This document shows, one piece after another, positions 31,777 to 40,504 of a stretch of 64,000 nt of DNA. The notes beneath the pieces are model-generated. The model had not been told where the DNA came from, ran no database searches, and saw nothing but the letters and a program-made list of their open reading frames with translations. Positions within the stretch are counted from its first letter, which is position 1, and each line of letters starts with the position of its first letter. Source of the stretch: a virus; the IMG/VR virus record IMGVR_UViG_3300028840_006257, positions 1 through 64,000 of that record; one strand, 5' to 3'. The position numbers and the translations under genes are program-made.

Positions 31777-32403
31777 ATGGCGAAGAGGTACCTGCTTCCC
31801 CTCGTGACGCTCGCCGTCCTCGGCTGTCCGGGCCTCGCCGGCCGGGTCCCGCGTCCTCCGACGTACGAGGAGTGCGTCCCGTCCCACTCGTTTTACCACG
31901 ACCTCGCCGCGAGCACCGAGGACCTCTCGGAGCCGGGGGAGATCCCGAGCGATCCGCACGAGGCCCTCCTCCTGGTCGAGCAGGAGCTCGCGGACCTGGG
32001 CATCAGCATCGAGCCGAAGGCCCAGGGGATGGAGGACTGGTCGAAGTTCACGACGACCTTCCCCGACACGATTTTCGTCTCGGTCAGCTTCCCCGACATG
32101 GAGGAGGCCGAGAAGGCCGAGATCCTCTGGCACGAGCGTGCCCACGTGCAGCAGTACGACAGGTTCGGCGTCGAGGACTTCATCGTCGTGTACGCCTTCG
32201 CGGAGGGTAGGTGGGCGCTCGAGGTCGCGGCCTACAGAGAGAGCGACAGGGTCGCGCGCCTGTTCGGAGCGACCGAGGAGCAGATCCAGGCCCGGGCGGC
32301 TCGGAGGGCCGACAACCTCTACGACGAGTACGAGCTAGGCCTTATGCCGCGCGAGTGCGCCGTGTCGCGGGCCGTGGAGGTCTGGGCCCTCGACGGCAGG
32401 TAG
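31777..32403 (+). CDS. Putative lipoprotein with HExxH metalloprotease motif
   Basis: A 208-residue protein. The N-terminus MAKRYLLPLVTLAVLGC has a signal peptide ending in a possible lipobox (AVLGC). Residues 113-122, WHERAHVQQY, contain HERAH (HExxH), followed about 20 residues on by FAEGRWALEVAAYRES, which can supply the third zinc ligand. This is the layout of small zincin-like proteins. A ribosome-binding site GAAGGAG is present. It may be an exported phage peptidase acting on the envelope or on another phage. Active-site status is inferred only. Confidence 0.65.
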   Translation: MAKRYLLPLVTLAVLGCPGLAGRVPRPPTYEECVPSHSFYHDLAASTEDLSEPGEIPSDPHEALLLVEQELADLGISIEPKAQGMEDWSKFTTTFPDTIFVSVSFPDMEEAEKAEILWHERAHVQQYDRFGVEDFIVVYAFAEGRWALEVAAYRESDRVARLFGATEEQIQARAARRADNLYDEYELGLMPRECAVSRAVEVWALDGR

Positions 32404-32404
32404 G

Positions 32405-32968
32405 GTGTCCCGCGTGGCTCGCGGCCAGATCGTCACGCGCGCGGACCTCGAGGAGCGCTACCGAGACGCCGAGGTCGACGCGTTCGAGCCTACACACCAC
32501 GTCCGCGTGCTGTCCCCGTCGGAGGACGCCATGTTGCGCGAGGACTATGCCAGGCTGGACGATGGGGACGGAAAGGTCCGTTACGCCTTCGTCCCGGGAC
32601 AGGAGGAGCCCGTCTACGCCGTGCTCTCGACTGGACTCTGGCAGTGTCTCGCGATACACGGTCGCGTGCGTGCCCGCGAGGTTCGATACAAGGTCGAGCA
32701 CGTTCCTCAGTCGGAGCTGTGTGGCCTCGTGTACTTCGTGCAGTCGGGCGACGACGGCCCGATCAAGATCGGCTGGTCGCGGGACGTCGTGCGACGCGTC
32801 GCGGAGCTGCAGACGGCCAACGCCCACGCCCTGGTTCTGCTCGGGGCCGTGCCCGGTACGATGGAGGACGAGGCGGCGATGCACGCCCGCTTCGCCCACC
32901 TGCGGATGGAGGCCGAGTGGTTCCGCAACTCCCCTGAAATTCACGCTTTTCTGCGGGAGCGTCGGTGA
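32405..32968 (+). CDS. T5orf172/Mug113-like GIY-YIG-domain protein
   Basis: A 187-residue protein, GTG start two bases after the previous stop. Residues 105-185 (GLVYFVQSGDDGPIKIGWSR, RVAELQTANAHALVLLGAV, then DEAAMHARFAHLRMEAEWF) match the Mug113/T5orf172 version of the GIY-YIG fold, in which strands VYFVQ and IKIGWS replace GIY and YIG. Such domains occur in phage and viral proteins, often fused to KilA-N or Bro-N. The N-terminal 100 residues are not recognised. A nuclease or nucleic-acid-binding role is likely. Confidence 0.75.
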   Translation: MSRVARGQIVTRADLEERYRDAEVDAFEPTHHVRVLSPSEDAMLREDYARLDDGDGKVRYAFVPGQEEPVYAVLSTGLWQCLAIHGRVRAREVRYKVEHVPQSELCGLVYFVQSGDDGPIKIGWSRDVVRRVAELQTANAHALVLLGAVPGTMEDEAAMHARFAHLRMEAEWFRNSPEIHAFLRERR

Positions 32969-33016
32969 ATTCCTTATAAAGACCACCTACTTAGCAGGGA
33001 CCTGAGAAACGCTGTC

Positions 33017-33313
33017 ATGCCAGAGTCAGCCCGCATAACTAGCGTGAGCGTCGAGTCGGCCGTCAAGTTCGGTCAGTTCGCGAACGCCTTTCGGGTGGTC
33101 GAGGAGGTCGGACCCGACTGCCTCCTCGACTTCATGATCTACTCCGCGGCCGAGGACGCCGCGAGGGTGGTCGCCCGCATTCGCGTGCGGCGGGACTTTC
33201 TTGAGCCTATAAGGCAGAGCCTCGGCGACGCGATACTTGAGTTTGACGGCGACGACGACCGCGCACCGGCCGCCGGAGACATCGTCTTCCGGGACGTGCG
33301 GCCACTCAACTGA
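33017..33313 (+). CDS. Small conserved phage-type protein
   Basis: A 98-residue protein. The stretch FANAFRVVEEVGPDCLLDFM, then AARVVARIRVRRDFLEPIRQSL, resembles a small family I have seen in phages, with strand-rich N-terminus and RVRVxxxFLxxIRxxL helix. Function is not established. TATAAA-type sequence near 32972 and a TTAG-rich gap upstream may be its promoter. Confidence 0.65.
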   Translation: MPESARITSVSVESAVKFGQFANAFRVVEEVGPDCLLDFMIYSAAEDAARVVARIRVRRDFLEPIRQSLGDAILEFDGDDDRAPAAGDIVFRDVRPLN

Positions 33314-33378
33314 GACGCGGGTCCGCGACGCCGGTAAGGTGGAGCCGAATCGGTTTTCACCAACCGGGACTCGACCTC

Positions 33379-34950
33379 ATGTCCGAGATCGACTTTCAAG
33401 TCAACGAATTTCGCAAGTACGAGGCCGTCGTCGACGGGATCTCCTTCGGTTTCATCGACTCAGGCGCGGGCGGCTACAGTCCGCGCAAGGGAGAAGTCGT
33501 TCAGTACGACGGCACGACCGTGGTCCTCAAGGACGGCCGCGAGTTCACCGACGTTCCGCAGCTGCGCACCGCGATAGTCGAGGGATGGTTCGTGCCCATC
33601 GGAAAGGGGACCACGGGCTACCGCCCGAAGGCGGCGGGCGTGAGGGTCAGCGCCACCGAGACGCGAGGTCAGGAGCGTCCCGTCAAGACGACCATCGAGA
33701 CGACCGACGCCGAGGAGCGCGAGGTCGGCAGCGTCGAGGAACGTCGTGAGAGCCGCGAGCGCACGAACCGCGAGGCCACCCGACGCGTGCCCCTCGAGAG
33801 CCAGGCGGCCAAGGACGCGATGGCCCGAACGCCGGGTTGGGACAGCGGGGACCCCGACGTCAACGACTTCGTCGAGACGCTCGAGGGCGCCATCGAGGCG
33901 GAGCTCATGCTCCGGGAGATGATGGCGGAGAACGAGGCGCAGGAGGAGGCTCAGCGAGATCGCGAGGAGAAGGAGCGCGCCAGGGACGAGGCGGACATCC
34001 TGGCTATGCTGAACTCCGTGGAGGACTCTCCGTCGAGGTCCGCCAGGTCGCTCCCGGTGGAGAGGGACGATGACCGGCTGGAGATGCCCATAGTGCGCGA
34101 GGATCCGAGCGAGAACGCGGGCGACGTCGTCGGGAGCGTCAGCAGGCGCAACGAGCTCGTCGTGGAGCGCGAGCAGGAGATCACCCTCGACGTGGCCCCT
34201 GCCGCGCCCGAGCGCAAGGCTCCGAGTCCCAGGCCGAGGATCGGAGGCGCGGGGGCCGTCGTCGTGGACGAGCAGCGCGAGGTCGGACAGATCGCGCTCT
34301 CGGGAAGCGCAGCTCCCGTGCGGCTCGACGAGAGTGCCGAGGTTCGTCCGAGCGGCACCGACTCGATCAGGATGGGGGAGGTGGAGGTCGGAGGCCGGAA
34401 GAAGGTCGCGACCGCGGAGTCGCAGGACGGCGTCGCGGTGGGTCGCGTGCTGTCGCCCACGCAGCAGAGTTTCACGGCCACCGACGCGAACACCTCGAGC
34501 ACGGCGATCCAGCGCACGGCCGAGGGCAGACGGGTCCAGGTCGAGAAGTTTGCGGTTGACAGGGACCAGGAGGTGGCGGCCACCTCCGAGAAGGGCGGCG
34601 CGGTGGCGACCGGGGACGTGCAGGAGCCTCGCGCGGGCGACGACTTGACCGACCTGCTGCCGGATGCCGCGAGGGGAGCCGAGCCCGAGCCGAGGGCGGA
34701 CGCGGCCTACGTGGCCGTCAAGATGATGCTTCCCGAGTTCGAGTGGAATAGGGACCGCCCTCTCGCGCAGCGCGTCGAGGACGCGATGAAACACGTCAAG
34801 AACCCGATGTACGTGAAGGGCATCCTGGCGGTGGAGACCGAGCACGGACGCGAGGCGATCAAGAAGGCCCTGGCGGACGAGCTGTCGGGAAAAAAGGCCA
34901 AGAAGGCCAAGAAGAACGTGAAGGGCAAGGAGGCGGCCGCGAAGGCCTGA
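33379..34950 (+). CDS. Hypothetical phage structural-type protein with long disordered region
   Basis: A 523-residue protein. The N-terminal 90 residues (KYEAVVDGISFGFIDSGAGG, PRKGEVVQYDGTTVVLKDGR, QLRTAIVEGWFVPIGKG) resemble a conserved phage domain. Residues 90-430 are low-complexity, Glu/Arg-rich and probably extended or coiled. Residues 450-510 (EFEWNRDRPLAQRVEDAMKH, YVKGILAVETEHGREAIKKA) form a helical C-terminal domain, and the last 25 residues are poly-Lys/Ala. The position within the structural block suggests a virion or scaffold role. TTTTCACC lies about 25 nt before the ATG. Confidence 0.6.
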   Translation: MSEIDFQVNEFRKYEAVVDGISFGFIDSGAGGYSPRKGEVVQYDGTTVVLKDGREFTDVPQLRTAIVEGWFVPIGKGTTGYRPKAAGVRVSATETRGQERPVKTTIETTDAEEREVGSVEERRESRERTNREATRRVPLESQAAKDAMARTPGWDSGDPDVNDFVETLEGAIEAELMLREMMAENEAQEEAQRDREEKERARDEADILAMLNSVEDSPSRSARSLPVERDDDRLEMPIVREDPSENAGDVVGSVSRRNELVVEREQEITLDVAPAAPERKAPSPRPRIGGAGAVVVDEQREVGQIALSGSAAPVRLDESAEVRPSGTDSIRMGEVEVGGRKKVATAESQDGVAVGRVLSPTQQSFTATDANTSSTAIQRTAEGRRVQVEKFAVDRDQEVAATSEKGGAVATGDVQEPRAGDDLTDLLPDAARGAEPEPRADAAYVAVKMMLPEFEWNRDRPLAQRVEDAMKHVKNPMYVKGILAVETEHGREAIKKALADELSGKKAKKAKKNVKGKEAAAKA

Positions 34951-34970
34951 CCTCGGTTTTCGGCCGATGA

Positions 34971-34991
34971 GGGCTCTTCTTGTGAGAGCCC
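34971..34991 (+). terminator. Rho-independent-type hairpin
   Basis: GGGCTCT (34971-34977) and AGAGCCC (34985-34991) form a 7-bp stem with loop TCTTGTG. It follows the 34950 stop by about 20 nt, and a T5 run begins at 35001, about 9 nt after the stem. Strength is moderate. Confidence 0.45.
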
Positions 34992-34996
34992 CCGCC

Positions 34997-35413
34997 GTGT
35001 CTTTTTCACGTAACGCAGGCAGCCAGGCCGGATGGGCCCTGATCTCCGGGGGCGTGAGCGCCGCCAGGGTCGAGGCGCACCGTCTTCACCAGATGATCAA
35101 CAAGGTCCTGAAGCTCGTGGAGGCGAGCCCCGAGAAGGAGCACCTGTACCGTCTTGCCGGGGACCTGATCGTGGACGTGCCCCGGCGCCTCGAGAACCTC
35201 GAGAAGGAGCTCGACCAGACGAGTTACGCGTTGTCCATTATGGGCAAGGACCACCTCAAAGACCGCCTGCCGATCTCGAACCGCAACCTCGTGGACGAGA
35301 CGGTTCAAGGGGCCAGGGCGTTCGGAGTGCCGATGAGGCGCGGCTCTCCGCGGAAAGTCCTTGAGCGCCACCTCGCGCGCCGCGTGGCCCGTCGCAGTCT
35401 CGGGAGGGGGTGA
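34997..35413 (+). CDS. Conserved phage helical protein
   Basis: A 138-residue protein. Start is uncertain: GTG 34997 is chosen, ATG 34967 would sit inside the hairpin, and GTG 35054 is possible. The core (GGVSAARVEAHRLHQMINKV, SPEKEHLYRLAGDLIVDVPR, RLENLEKELDQTSYALSIMG) matches a helical phage family I recognise from virion gene clusters (SGVSAARVEAHRL...EHLY..AGD.I...P.RL..LE..LD.TSYAL). Probably structural or assembly-related. Directly followed by the large ParB/SWIM protein. Confidence 0.6.
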   Translation: MSFSRNAGSQAGWALISGGVSAARVEAHRLHQMINKVLKLVEASPEKEHLYRLAGDLIVDVPRRLENLEKELDQTSYALSIMGKDHLKDRLPISNRNLVDETVQGARAFGVPMRRGSPRKVLERHLARRVARRSLGRG

Positions 35414-35414
35414 C

Positions 35415-38400
35415 GTGCCCGACTTCGGGATCCGACTGGCGCTGTCCGAGTTCGGAAAGGCCGTCGAGGGGAAGCGCTTCAGGCACCCTGAGACGGGGAA
35501 CATGGTGCTCTACACGTCGCTCCCCATGGCGGAGCAGCATCGGATCTACGAGGCCTGGAAGGCGTACAGGCAGGGGATCGCCGACGCGCCGAAGCAGGGC
35601 ACGAAAGTCGACGACGTGACGAGCCTCGGCGTCGGCGACCGGATCCGGGTGCTGGGACCAACCCAGACCGTCGACGCCGTCGTGACGCAGACGGGAGCCT
35701 CGAGCGCGTTCGTGCGCCGAGTGGACCCGAAGACGGGCAAGCCGAGCGGCAAGACGTTCAACGTGACGCAGGACGCGGTGGAGGCGTTCGAGATCCAGAA
35801 GCTCCCGGAGGGGAAGGTCCCCGAGTCCGAGAAGAAGAAGCCTCCTCCAAGGCCCGAACCCCCGCCGTTCAAGATCGACGACCGGTGGGACCGCCTTGAA
35901 CTCGATGATGTGTTCGAGGACGACGTCGTGGCCTACCGGGAGGGGGACAAGACGTACATGGGTCGGGTCATGCGGATAGATCTGCCGCATGAGAAGGCCA
36001 AGAAGGCGACCGGGATCTGGGTCGCGCGGATCGATCCGAAGACGGGCAAGCGGACCGACAAGAAGATGCACATGTTCGGTCCGAAGAGTCTCAAGGACTC
36101 GAACGTGAGGCTCGTCCCTATCGAGGAGCATCCGCAGGCGTGGAGCGGCTACGCGGACTATGGCTACCCGCAGGGGTGGGGCGGCTACGAGGACGTCTAC
36201 TCGGGCCCGATGCCGAAGCACAAGCCGAAGCCGCTCACTCCCGAGGAGAAGGCCGAGCTCGAGGAGAAGCGGAAGGAGCAGGAGGAGGAGAGGAAGCGAC
36301 GCGAGAAGGCGCGGAAGAAGGCCGTCGAGCGCATGGGCGAGACTGGCGAGCCCCTGAAGGCGGTGAAGGACGCTAAGGAGGGGGACGTGATCGCGTTCCA
36401 CTGGGACGGCGACGTGGTCCACGCCCGCGTGATCGAGGCCAAACCCGACGTGTTCTTCACCATCGACGTCGACCCGAAGACCGGCGAGGTGCTCGAGGAG
36501 ACACGGTACGACAGCTGGCGCTCCTACGACCTCGACAAGCACGACGTGCACGAGGTCGACGACGAGCACAAGCCCGACGACCCGTGGAAGGAGAACGTCC
36601 GCAAGATCCTGAAGTCCCTCAAGCGTCTGCCCGAGGATCCGAAGAAGTTCTTCCGGCAGGACAAGGAGGCCGAGCTCGTCGACCTCAGCAAGATCAAGCC
36701 GGCGAAGATCCGCCTCAAGGGCGTGATGAGCGCGAACAACTTGATGGCGAGCGCCGAGGAGGGCAAGTTCCAGAAGCGCAAGCCCATCTCGCTCGTCGAC
36801 AACGGAGACGGCACCTACACCGTCCGGGACGGGAACTCGACGTACACGAACGCACGCCTATCTCAGTGGGAGCAGATCCCCGCCGTCGTCCGCACGGCCG
36901 AGGAGTGGGACCGCATCGACAAGGAGGAGGAGGAGCGTCGCAAGAAGCAGATCGAGCGGGCGAAGGAACTCGCGAAGCACCGCCCTCCCGGACTCACCTG
37001 GACCGGCTTGGCCGAGCAGTACGGATTGGGACAGCAGCAGGGTCTCATGTTCCCCTCCGTTCACGGCGGTCCCGCGGGCGGCAAGTGGAAGCCCTCCAAG
37101 AAGCCGCCCAAAGGACTTCCAGCTGGGTTCGAGGGACCTCCCGTCGGCGAGGTCAAGGAGCTGAACAAGGGAGACCTGTTCGGGTGGAAGGCCACTGACG
37201 ACACCTGGTACGTGGGGCGCGTCGTCGGGCGCAAGGGGAAGTCCCACGCGACGTTCGAGGTCCTGCACCCCGAGACAGGACGGCCCCTGGAGAAGCGCAC
37301 CCGCACCCTTCGCGACACCCTGCTCGAGAAGATGAAGGTGTGCCACCTGTCGGACTACGAGTTTCCCAAGGGCATGCAGAAGGGGCCCAAGAAGCGCCCG
37401 AAGGAGGTCAAGGGACCCGTCATCTCCGACGCCATGGGAGCCGAGGAGGGCGACTGGCTCGGCTACGATCACAAGGGCCGCTGGTACGTGGCGCAGGTCT
37501 CCAAGGCGTACAAGGACGGGCTGGACGTCGAGGTCTATCATCCCGAGACCGGCGAGCGCATCAGGGGCCGCGACAGCCTCCTCACGGACCACGACATCCA
37601 CGATAAGGTCATCCGGCTGCTCAAGGACTTCAAACCACCAAAGAAGAAGCAGGCCGCGGTCGAGGAGATGCGGCGCGTGCTGGCCGAGCTCAGGACGGCC
37701 TACCGTCCCCGGTGGCAGGATGTGCCCGGCTACAAGACGCTGGTGGACGAGGACTCCGAGAAGGGGATCCTGCCCTCGCAGACGGAGTCCGCACCGCCCG
37801 ACCCGGGCCAGGACAGGCTGGACGCCATGTGGCCCGTCGAGGCTCCGAGGCCGCGCGAGAAGGAGCGCGCCCTCCCGCTGCCCTCGGATCACGACCGCCT
37901 CCGCGACAAGAGGATAGGTCCTACCTATTACAACAAGCCGCGCAAGGTGCCCTACCGCACCCTCTCCGTACCCGGCGAGGACTACGGCCACCCGACGAAG
38001 TTCGACTATTACTTCCCCACACGACGCCACGAGAACCTGGCGGCCGAGACAGACGACCCGTACGAGGAGGAGCCGACCGATGACCAGCTCGAGGTCGAGG
38101 GGGCGGGACCCTTCCCCACGCAGCACCAGAAGAACCAGGGAGGTACCGCGAAGACCTACTCGCGGCGCCGGTACATGCGAGAGCGCGAGAAGAAGAAGAG
38201 GGAGGAACGCAAGGAGTATCGGACGCGCGGGAAGCGACTCCCGGCGGAAAAGCTCAAGCGGAAGTACAGGCGCATGTACCCGCACAGGTACGAGCGCAGG
38301 GGCATCGGGGTAACGACGCCGGCCGAGCGCAGCCGAGAGTGGCGCCGCGAGCAGGGGGAGGAGAAGGAGCGCGAGGAGAGGCGTCGGAGTGCCAGCCTCG

Positions 38401-39356
38401 AGGCCCTAGCCGACGCCGTCGCGATCCTCGGCCTCGAGCTCGACGCGGCGAACTGGCCCGTCAACTGGAACACGCACGTCAAGAAGACGAAGCCTCCCGA
38501 GCAGCTCGACCAGAACTACCAGAGTCCCGGAAGCGTGCCGCGCGACGACCCCTCCAAGCAGAGGGGGGAGTCCCTGCGCGCCCCAGACCTTCCGGCCAAG
38601 CCGCAGCGCGGCCTGAAGTGGGAGGTCGAGCCCCCAGCCCCGGGCGGGCTCGACTACCCCATCACGGACATCAACAACCCCACGGACGGCTCGGGGAGGG
38701 TCATCCCGATGTCCTACTACACGGAGCTCGTGAACCGGACCCAGGCCGAGCCCGATCCGCGCCAGGACAGGTACCTGCGCAACGACAACTTCGAGGTGAA
38801 GGTCGCCTACACGCTGCCCGAGATCCTCAAGCGCGTGGACTCGAAGATCAAGATGCGGGCACAGGACTACGTGCCGAGGCTCGCGCGGACGGACACGAAG
38901 AACTGGATCTGGCACTGGAAGGTCGGGGACCACACTGTGAAGGTCCAGGCGTTCAAGCGGGGCCGGGCCGAGAAGCTCCCCAAGCTCAACCTCAGGATCT
39001 CCTGCTCGTGCCCCTACTGGCGATGGTGGGGCCCGGCGCACTGGGCGACGCGGAACGACTACCAGAGCGGCACCGCGCCGGGGACGGCCACCTATCCCCG
39101 CGTCCGAGATCCCGCCCACTGGCGCCCCCTCTGCAAGCATGCCTACGCCGTCCTCCAGAAGTCGCTGGACTTCTTCGTGCGACCCGAGAAGAGCCCGCTC
39201 AGGAAGCTGGGAATCCGGTTTTCCTTCGATGGGGAGGACGCAGTAGAGGTCGAACCCGTGAGCGACGACTCAGCGGTGCGCGTGGCGCGGACGACGGTCG
39301 AGCGCGAGCTCGGACGCCGGGTGGCTGCCCGGTATCTTGGCCGGAAGGAGACCTAG
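35415..39356 (+). CDS. Giant protein with ParB-like, SH3-like and SWIM zinc-finger domains
   Basis: A 1313-residue protein, GTG 35415 behind GGGAGGGGG. The N-terminus has FGKAVEGKRFRHPETGNMVL (module shared with the 4286 gene), then SH3-like units with DPKTGKPSGK-type tails. Around residues 415-495, VDLSKIKPAKIRLKGVMS, KPISLVDNGDGTYTVRDGNS and IPAVVRT match a ParB/Srx-like fold. More SH3-like units follow, then a long Arg/Lys-rich segment. Around 1190-1255, LNLRISCSCPYWRWWGPAHW and LCKHAYAVLQ give a SWIM-type CxC...CxH zinc finger. Likely a virion or nucleic-acid-associated phage protein; an NTPase or nuclease activity of the ParB-like part is untested. Confidence 0.7.
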   Translation: MPDFGIRLALSEFGKAVEGKRFRHPETGNMVLYTSLPMAEQHRIYEAWKAYRQGIADAPKQGTKVDDVTSLGVGDRIRVLGPTQTVDAVVTQTGASSAFVRRVDPKTGKPSGKTFNVTQDAVEAFEIQKLPEGKVPESEKKKPPPRPEPPPFKIDDRWDRLELDDVFEDDVVAYREGDKTYMGRVMRIDLPHEKAKKATGIWVARIDPKTGKRTDKKMHMFGPKSLKDSNVRLVPIEEHPQAWSGYADYGYPQGWGGYEDVYSGPMPKHKPKPLTPEEKAELEEKRKEQEEERKRREKARKKAVERMGETGEPLKAVKDAKEGDVIAFHWDGDVVHARVIEAKPDVFFTIDVDPKTGEVLEETRYDSWRSYDLDKHDVHEVDDEHKPDDPWKENVRKILKSLKRLPEDPKKFFRQDKEAELVDLSKIKPAKIRLKGVMSANNLMASAEEGKFQKRKPISLVDNGDGTYTVRDGNSTYTNARLSQWEQIPAVVRTAEEWDRIDKEEEERRKKQIERAKELAKHRPPGLTWTGLAEQYGLGQQQGLMFPSVHGGPAGGKWKPSKKPPKGLPAGFEGPPVGEVKELNKGDLFGWKATDDTWYVGRVVGRKGKSHATFEVLHPETGRPLEKRTRTLRDTLLEKMKVCHLSDYEFPKGMQKGPKKRPKEVKGPVISDAMGAEEGDWLGYDHKGRWYVAQVSKAYKDGLDVEVYHPETGERIRGRDSLLTDHDIHDKVIRLLKDFKPPKKKQAAVEEMRRVLAELRTAYRPRWQDVPGYKTLVDEDSEKGILPSQTESAPPDPGQDRLDAMWPVEAPRPREKERALPLPSDHDRLRDKRIGPTYYNKPRKVPYRTLSVPGEDYGHPTKFDYYFPTRRHENLAAETDDPYEEEPTDDQLEVEGAGPFPTQHQKNQGGTAKTYSRRRYMREREKKKREERKEYRTRGKRLPAEKLKRKYRRMYPHRYERRGIGVTTPAERSREWRREQGEEKEREERRRSASLEALADAVAILGLELDAANWPVNWNTHVKKTKPPEQLDQNYQSPGSVPRDDPSKQRGESLRAPDLPAKPQRGLKWEVEPPAPGGLDYPITDINNPTDGSGRVIPMSYYTELVNRTQAEPDPRQDRYLRNDNFEVKVAYTLPEILKRVDSKIKMRAQDYVPRLARTDTKNWIWHWKVGDHTVKVQAFKRGRAEKLPKLNLRISCSCPYWRWWGPAHWATRNDYQSGTAPGTATYPRVRDPAHWRPLCKHAYAVLQKSLDFFVRPEKSPLRKLGIRFSFDGEDAVEVEPVSDDSAVRVARTTVERELGRRVAARYLGRKET

Positions 39357-39358
39357 GG

Positions 39359-39748
39359 ATGCCGCTCTACAGCTACCACTGCGAATCCTGCGACCGCGAC
39401 TTCGACGAGATGGCGAGGCTGGCCCAGTACCAGGACCCTCAGCCGTGCCCCCTCTGCGGAGCGATGGCGCCTCGCGTGATCGGGGGTCGATTCCCGGGCT
39501 TCATCCTCGCGGGCGACGGGTGGGCGAGCAAGAACGAGCGCATCCGGGGCCAGATGCAGAAGAAGAACGAGCGCCTGGCGGCCAAGGAGCGTGAGATGAG
39601 GGGAGACGGCATGCTGCCGTCGCTCCAGCCCAACGTGGGAGGCGAACGCACGAAGTCCTGGGCAGACGCCGCCAAGCTCGCCAAGGAGAAGGGCAAGGAC
39701 ACGAGCGGGTACGAGCGGCTCGCCCGTCAGGAGGGTAAGTCCGCATGA
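39359..39748 (+). CDS. FmdB-type zinc-ribbon protein
   Basis: A 129-residue protein with ATG just after the previous stop. MPLYSYHCESCDRDFDEMAR, then CPLCG, form a CxxC...CxxC ribbon identical in layout to the FmdB regulatory-protein family. The rest is charged and helical (KNERIRGQMQKKNERLAAKE), ending with RQEGKSA. It overlaps the next gene by ATGA. Its role in a phage virion cluster is unknown. Confidence 0.75.
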   Translation: MPLYSYHCESCDRDFDEMARLAQYQDPQPCPLCGAMAPRVIGGRFPGFILAGDGWASKNERIRGQMQKKNERLAAKEREMRGDGMLPSLQPNVGGERTKSWADAAKLAKEKGKDTSGYERLARQEGKSA

Positions 39749-40491
39749 GCTTCCCGATCCCCACCCCCAACGTCCTGGACCGGTCCGCGGGACACGCGGT
39801 GCTCCAGTACGTCAACGATCCCAACATCCTCGGATACCGGCTCAGGGTGGCCGATAACCTGGACAACGCCTACGGGGCCGCGAACGGCGTGGGCGGTGCG
39901 GGGACGTTCGCCCTGACGGCCCTGGACGCGAACCGCGGAACCGTCCACGTGACGAAGACAATTCGCATGCGCCGGACGGCGCTGTCGGGCGACTCGGTTC
40001 GAGGCCAGACTCGCATGGTCTTCGATCCCGGCGAGTTCTTCGGCGCGAGTCCGGTGGTGCCCCCCGACAGCAGCCTGTGGTTCGTTCGAACGCAGATCCG
40101 GACGGTGGCGTCCCCCACGTTTCCCGTGGGAGCGGACAACACGAACCAGTCGATCATCAGCATCGTGCAGGACCCCGAGTTCTTCTCCGTGCCCCGACCG
40201 GCCCTGACGCTCTACGGAACCGCGCCCGCCATCGGGGCCGTTCCGGGCCTCCCGGCCCCGCCTCAGGCGATGGTGTTCGGAGTCCCGGCGTTCGCGGACG
40301 CCATGGTCGTCACCAACCACGGAGCAGCTCCTCTCTACTTCGGCGCCGCCCTGGATCAACCTCTCATGCAGATCGACGCCGGGACCAACATCTCGCACGC
40401 GAGCGGCATGAAGGACGAGATCGTGATCTGTGCCGCGGGCGCCAACCCACAGTTCTCGGTGCTGCTCTCCACCGTCACGGGGATGCGCTAA
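39745..40491 (+). CDS. Virion structural-type protein, tandem paralog 1
   Basis: A 248-residue protein with ATG in the previous stop. It begins SFPIPTPNVLDRSAGHAVLQ and shares most of its sequence with the next gene (YVNDPNILGYR, LWFVRTQIRTVASP, QDPEFFSVPRPALTL, IDAGTNISHASGMKDE). I recognise this as a family of phage structural proteins found in gene clusters for virion components; the exact part is uncertain. Strand-rich, no enzyme motif. Confidence 0.7.
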   Translation: MSFPIPTPNVLDRSAGHAVLQYVNDPNILGYRLRVADNLDNAYGAANGVGGAGTFALTALDANRGTVHVTKTIRMRRTALSGDSVRGQTRMVFDPGEFFGASPVVPPDSSLWFVRTQIRTVASPTFPVGADNTNQSIISIVQDPEFFSVPRPALTLYGTAPAIGAVPGLPAPPQAMVFGVPAFADAMVVTNHGAAPLYFGAALDQPLMQIDAGTNISHASGMKDEIVICAAGANPQFSVLLSTVTGMR

Positions 40492-40504
40492 AGGCTGGCT
40501 CGGC

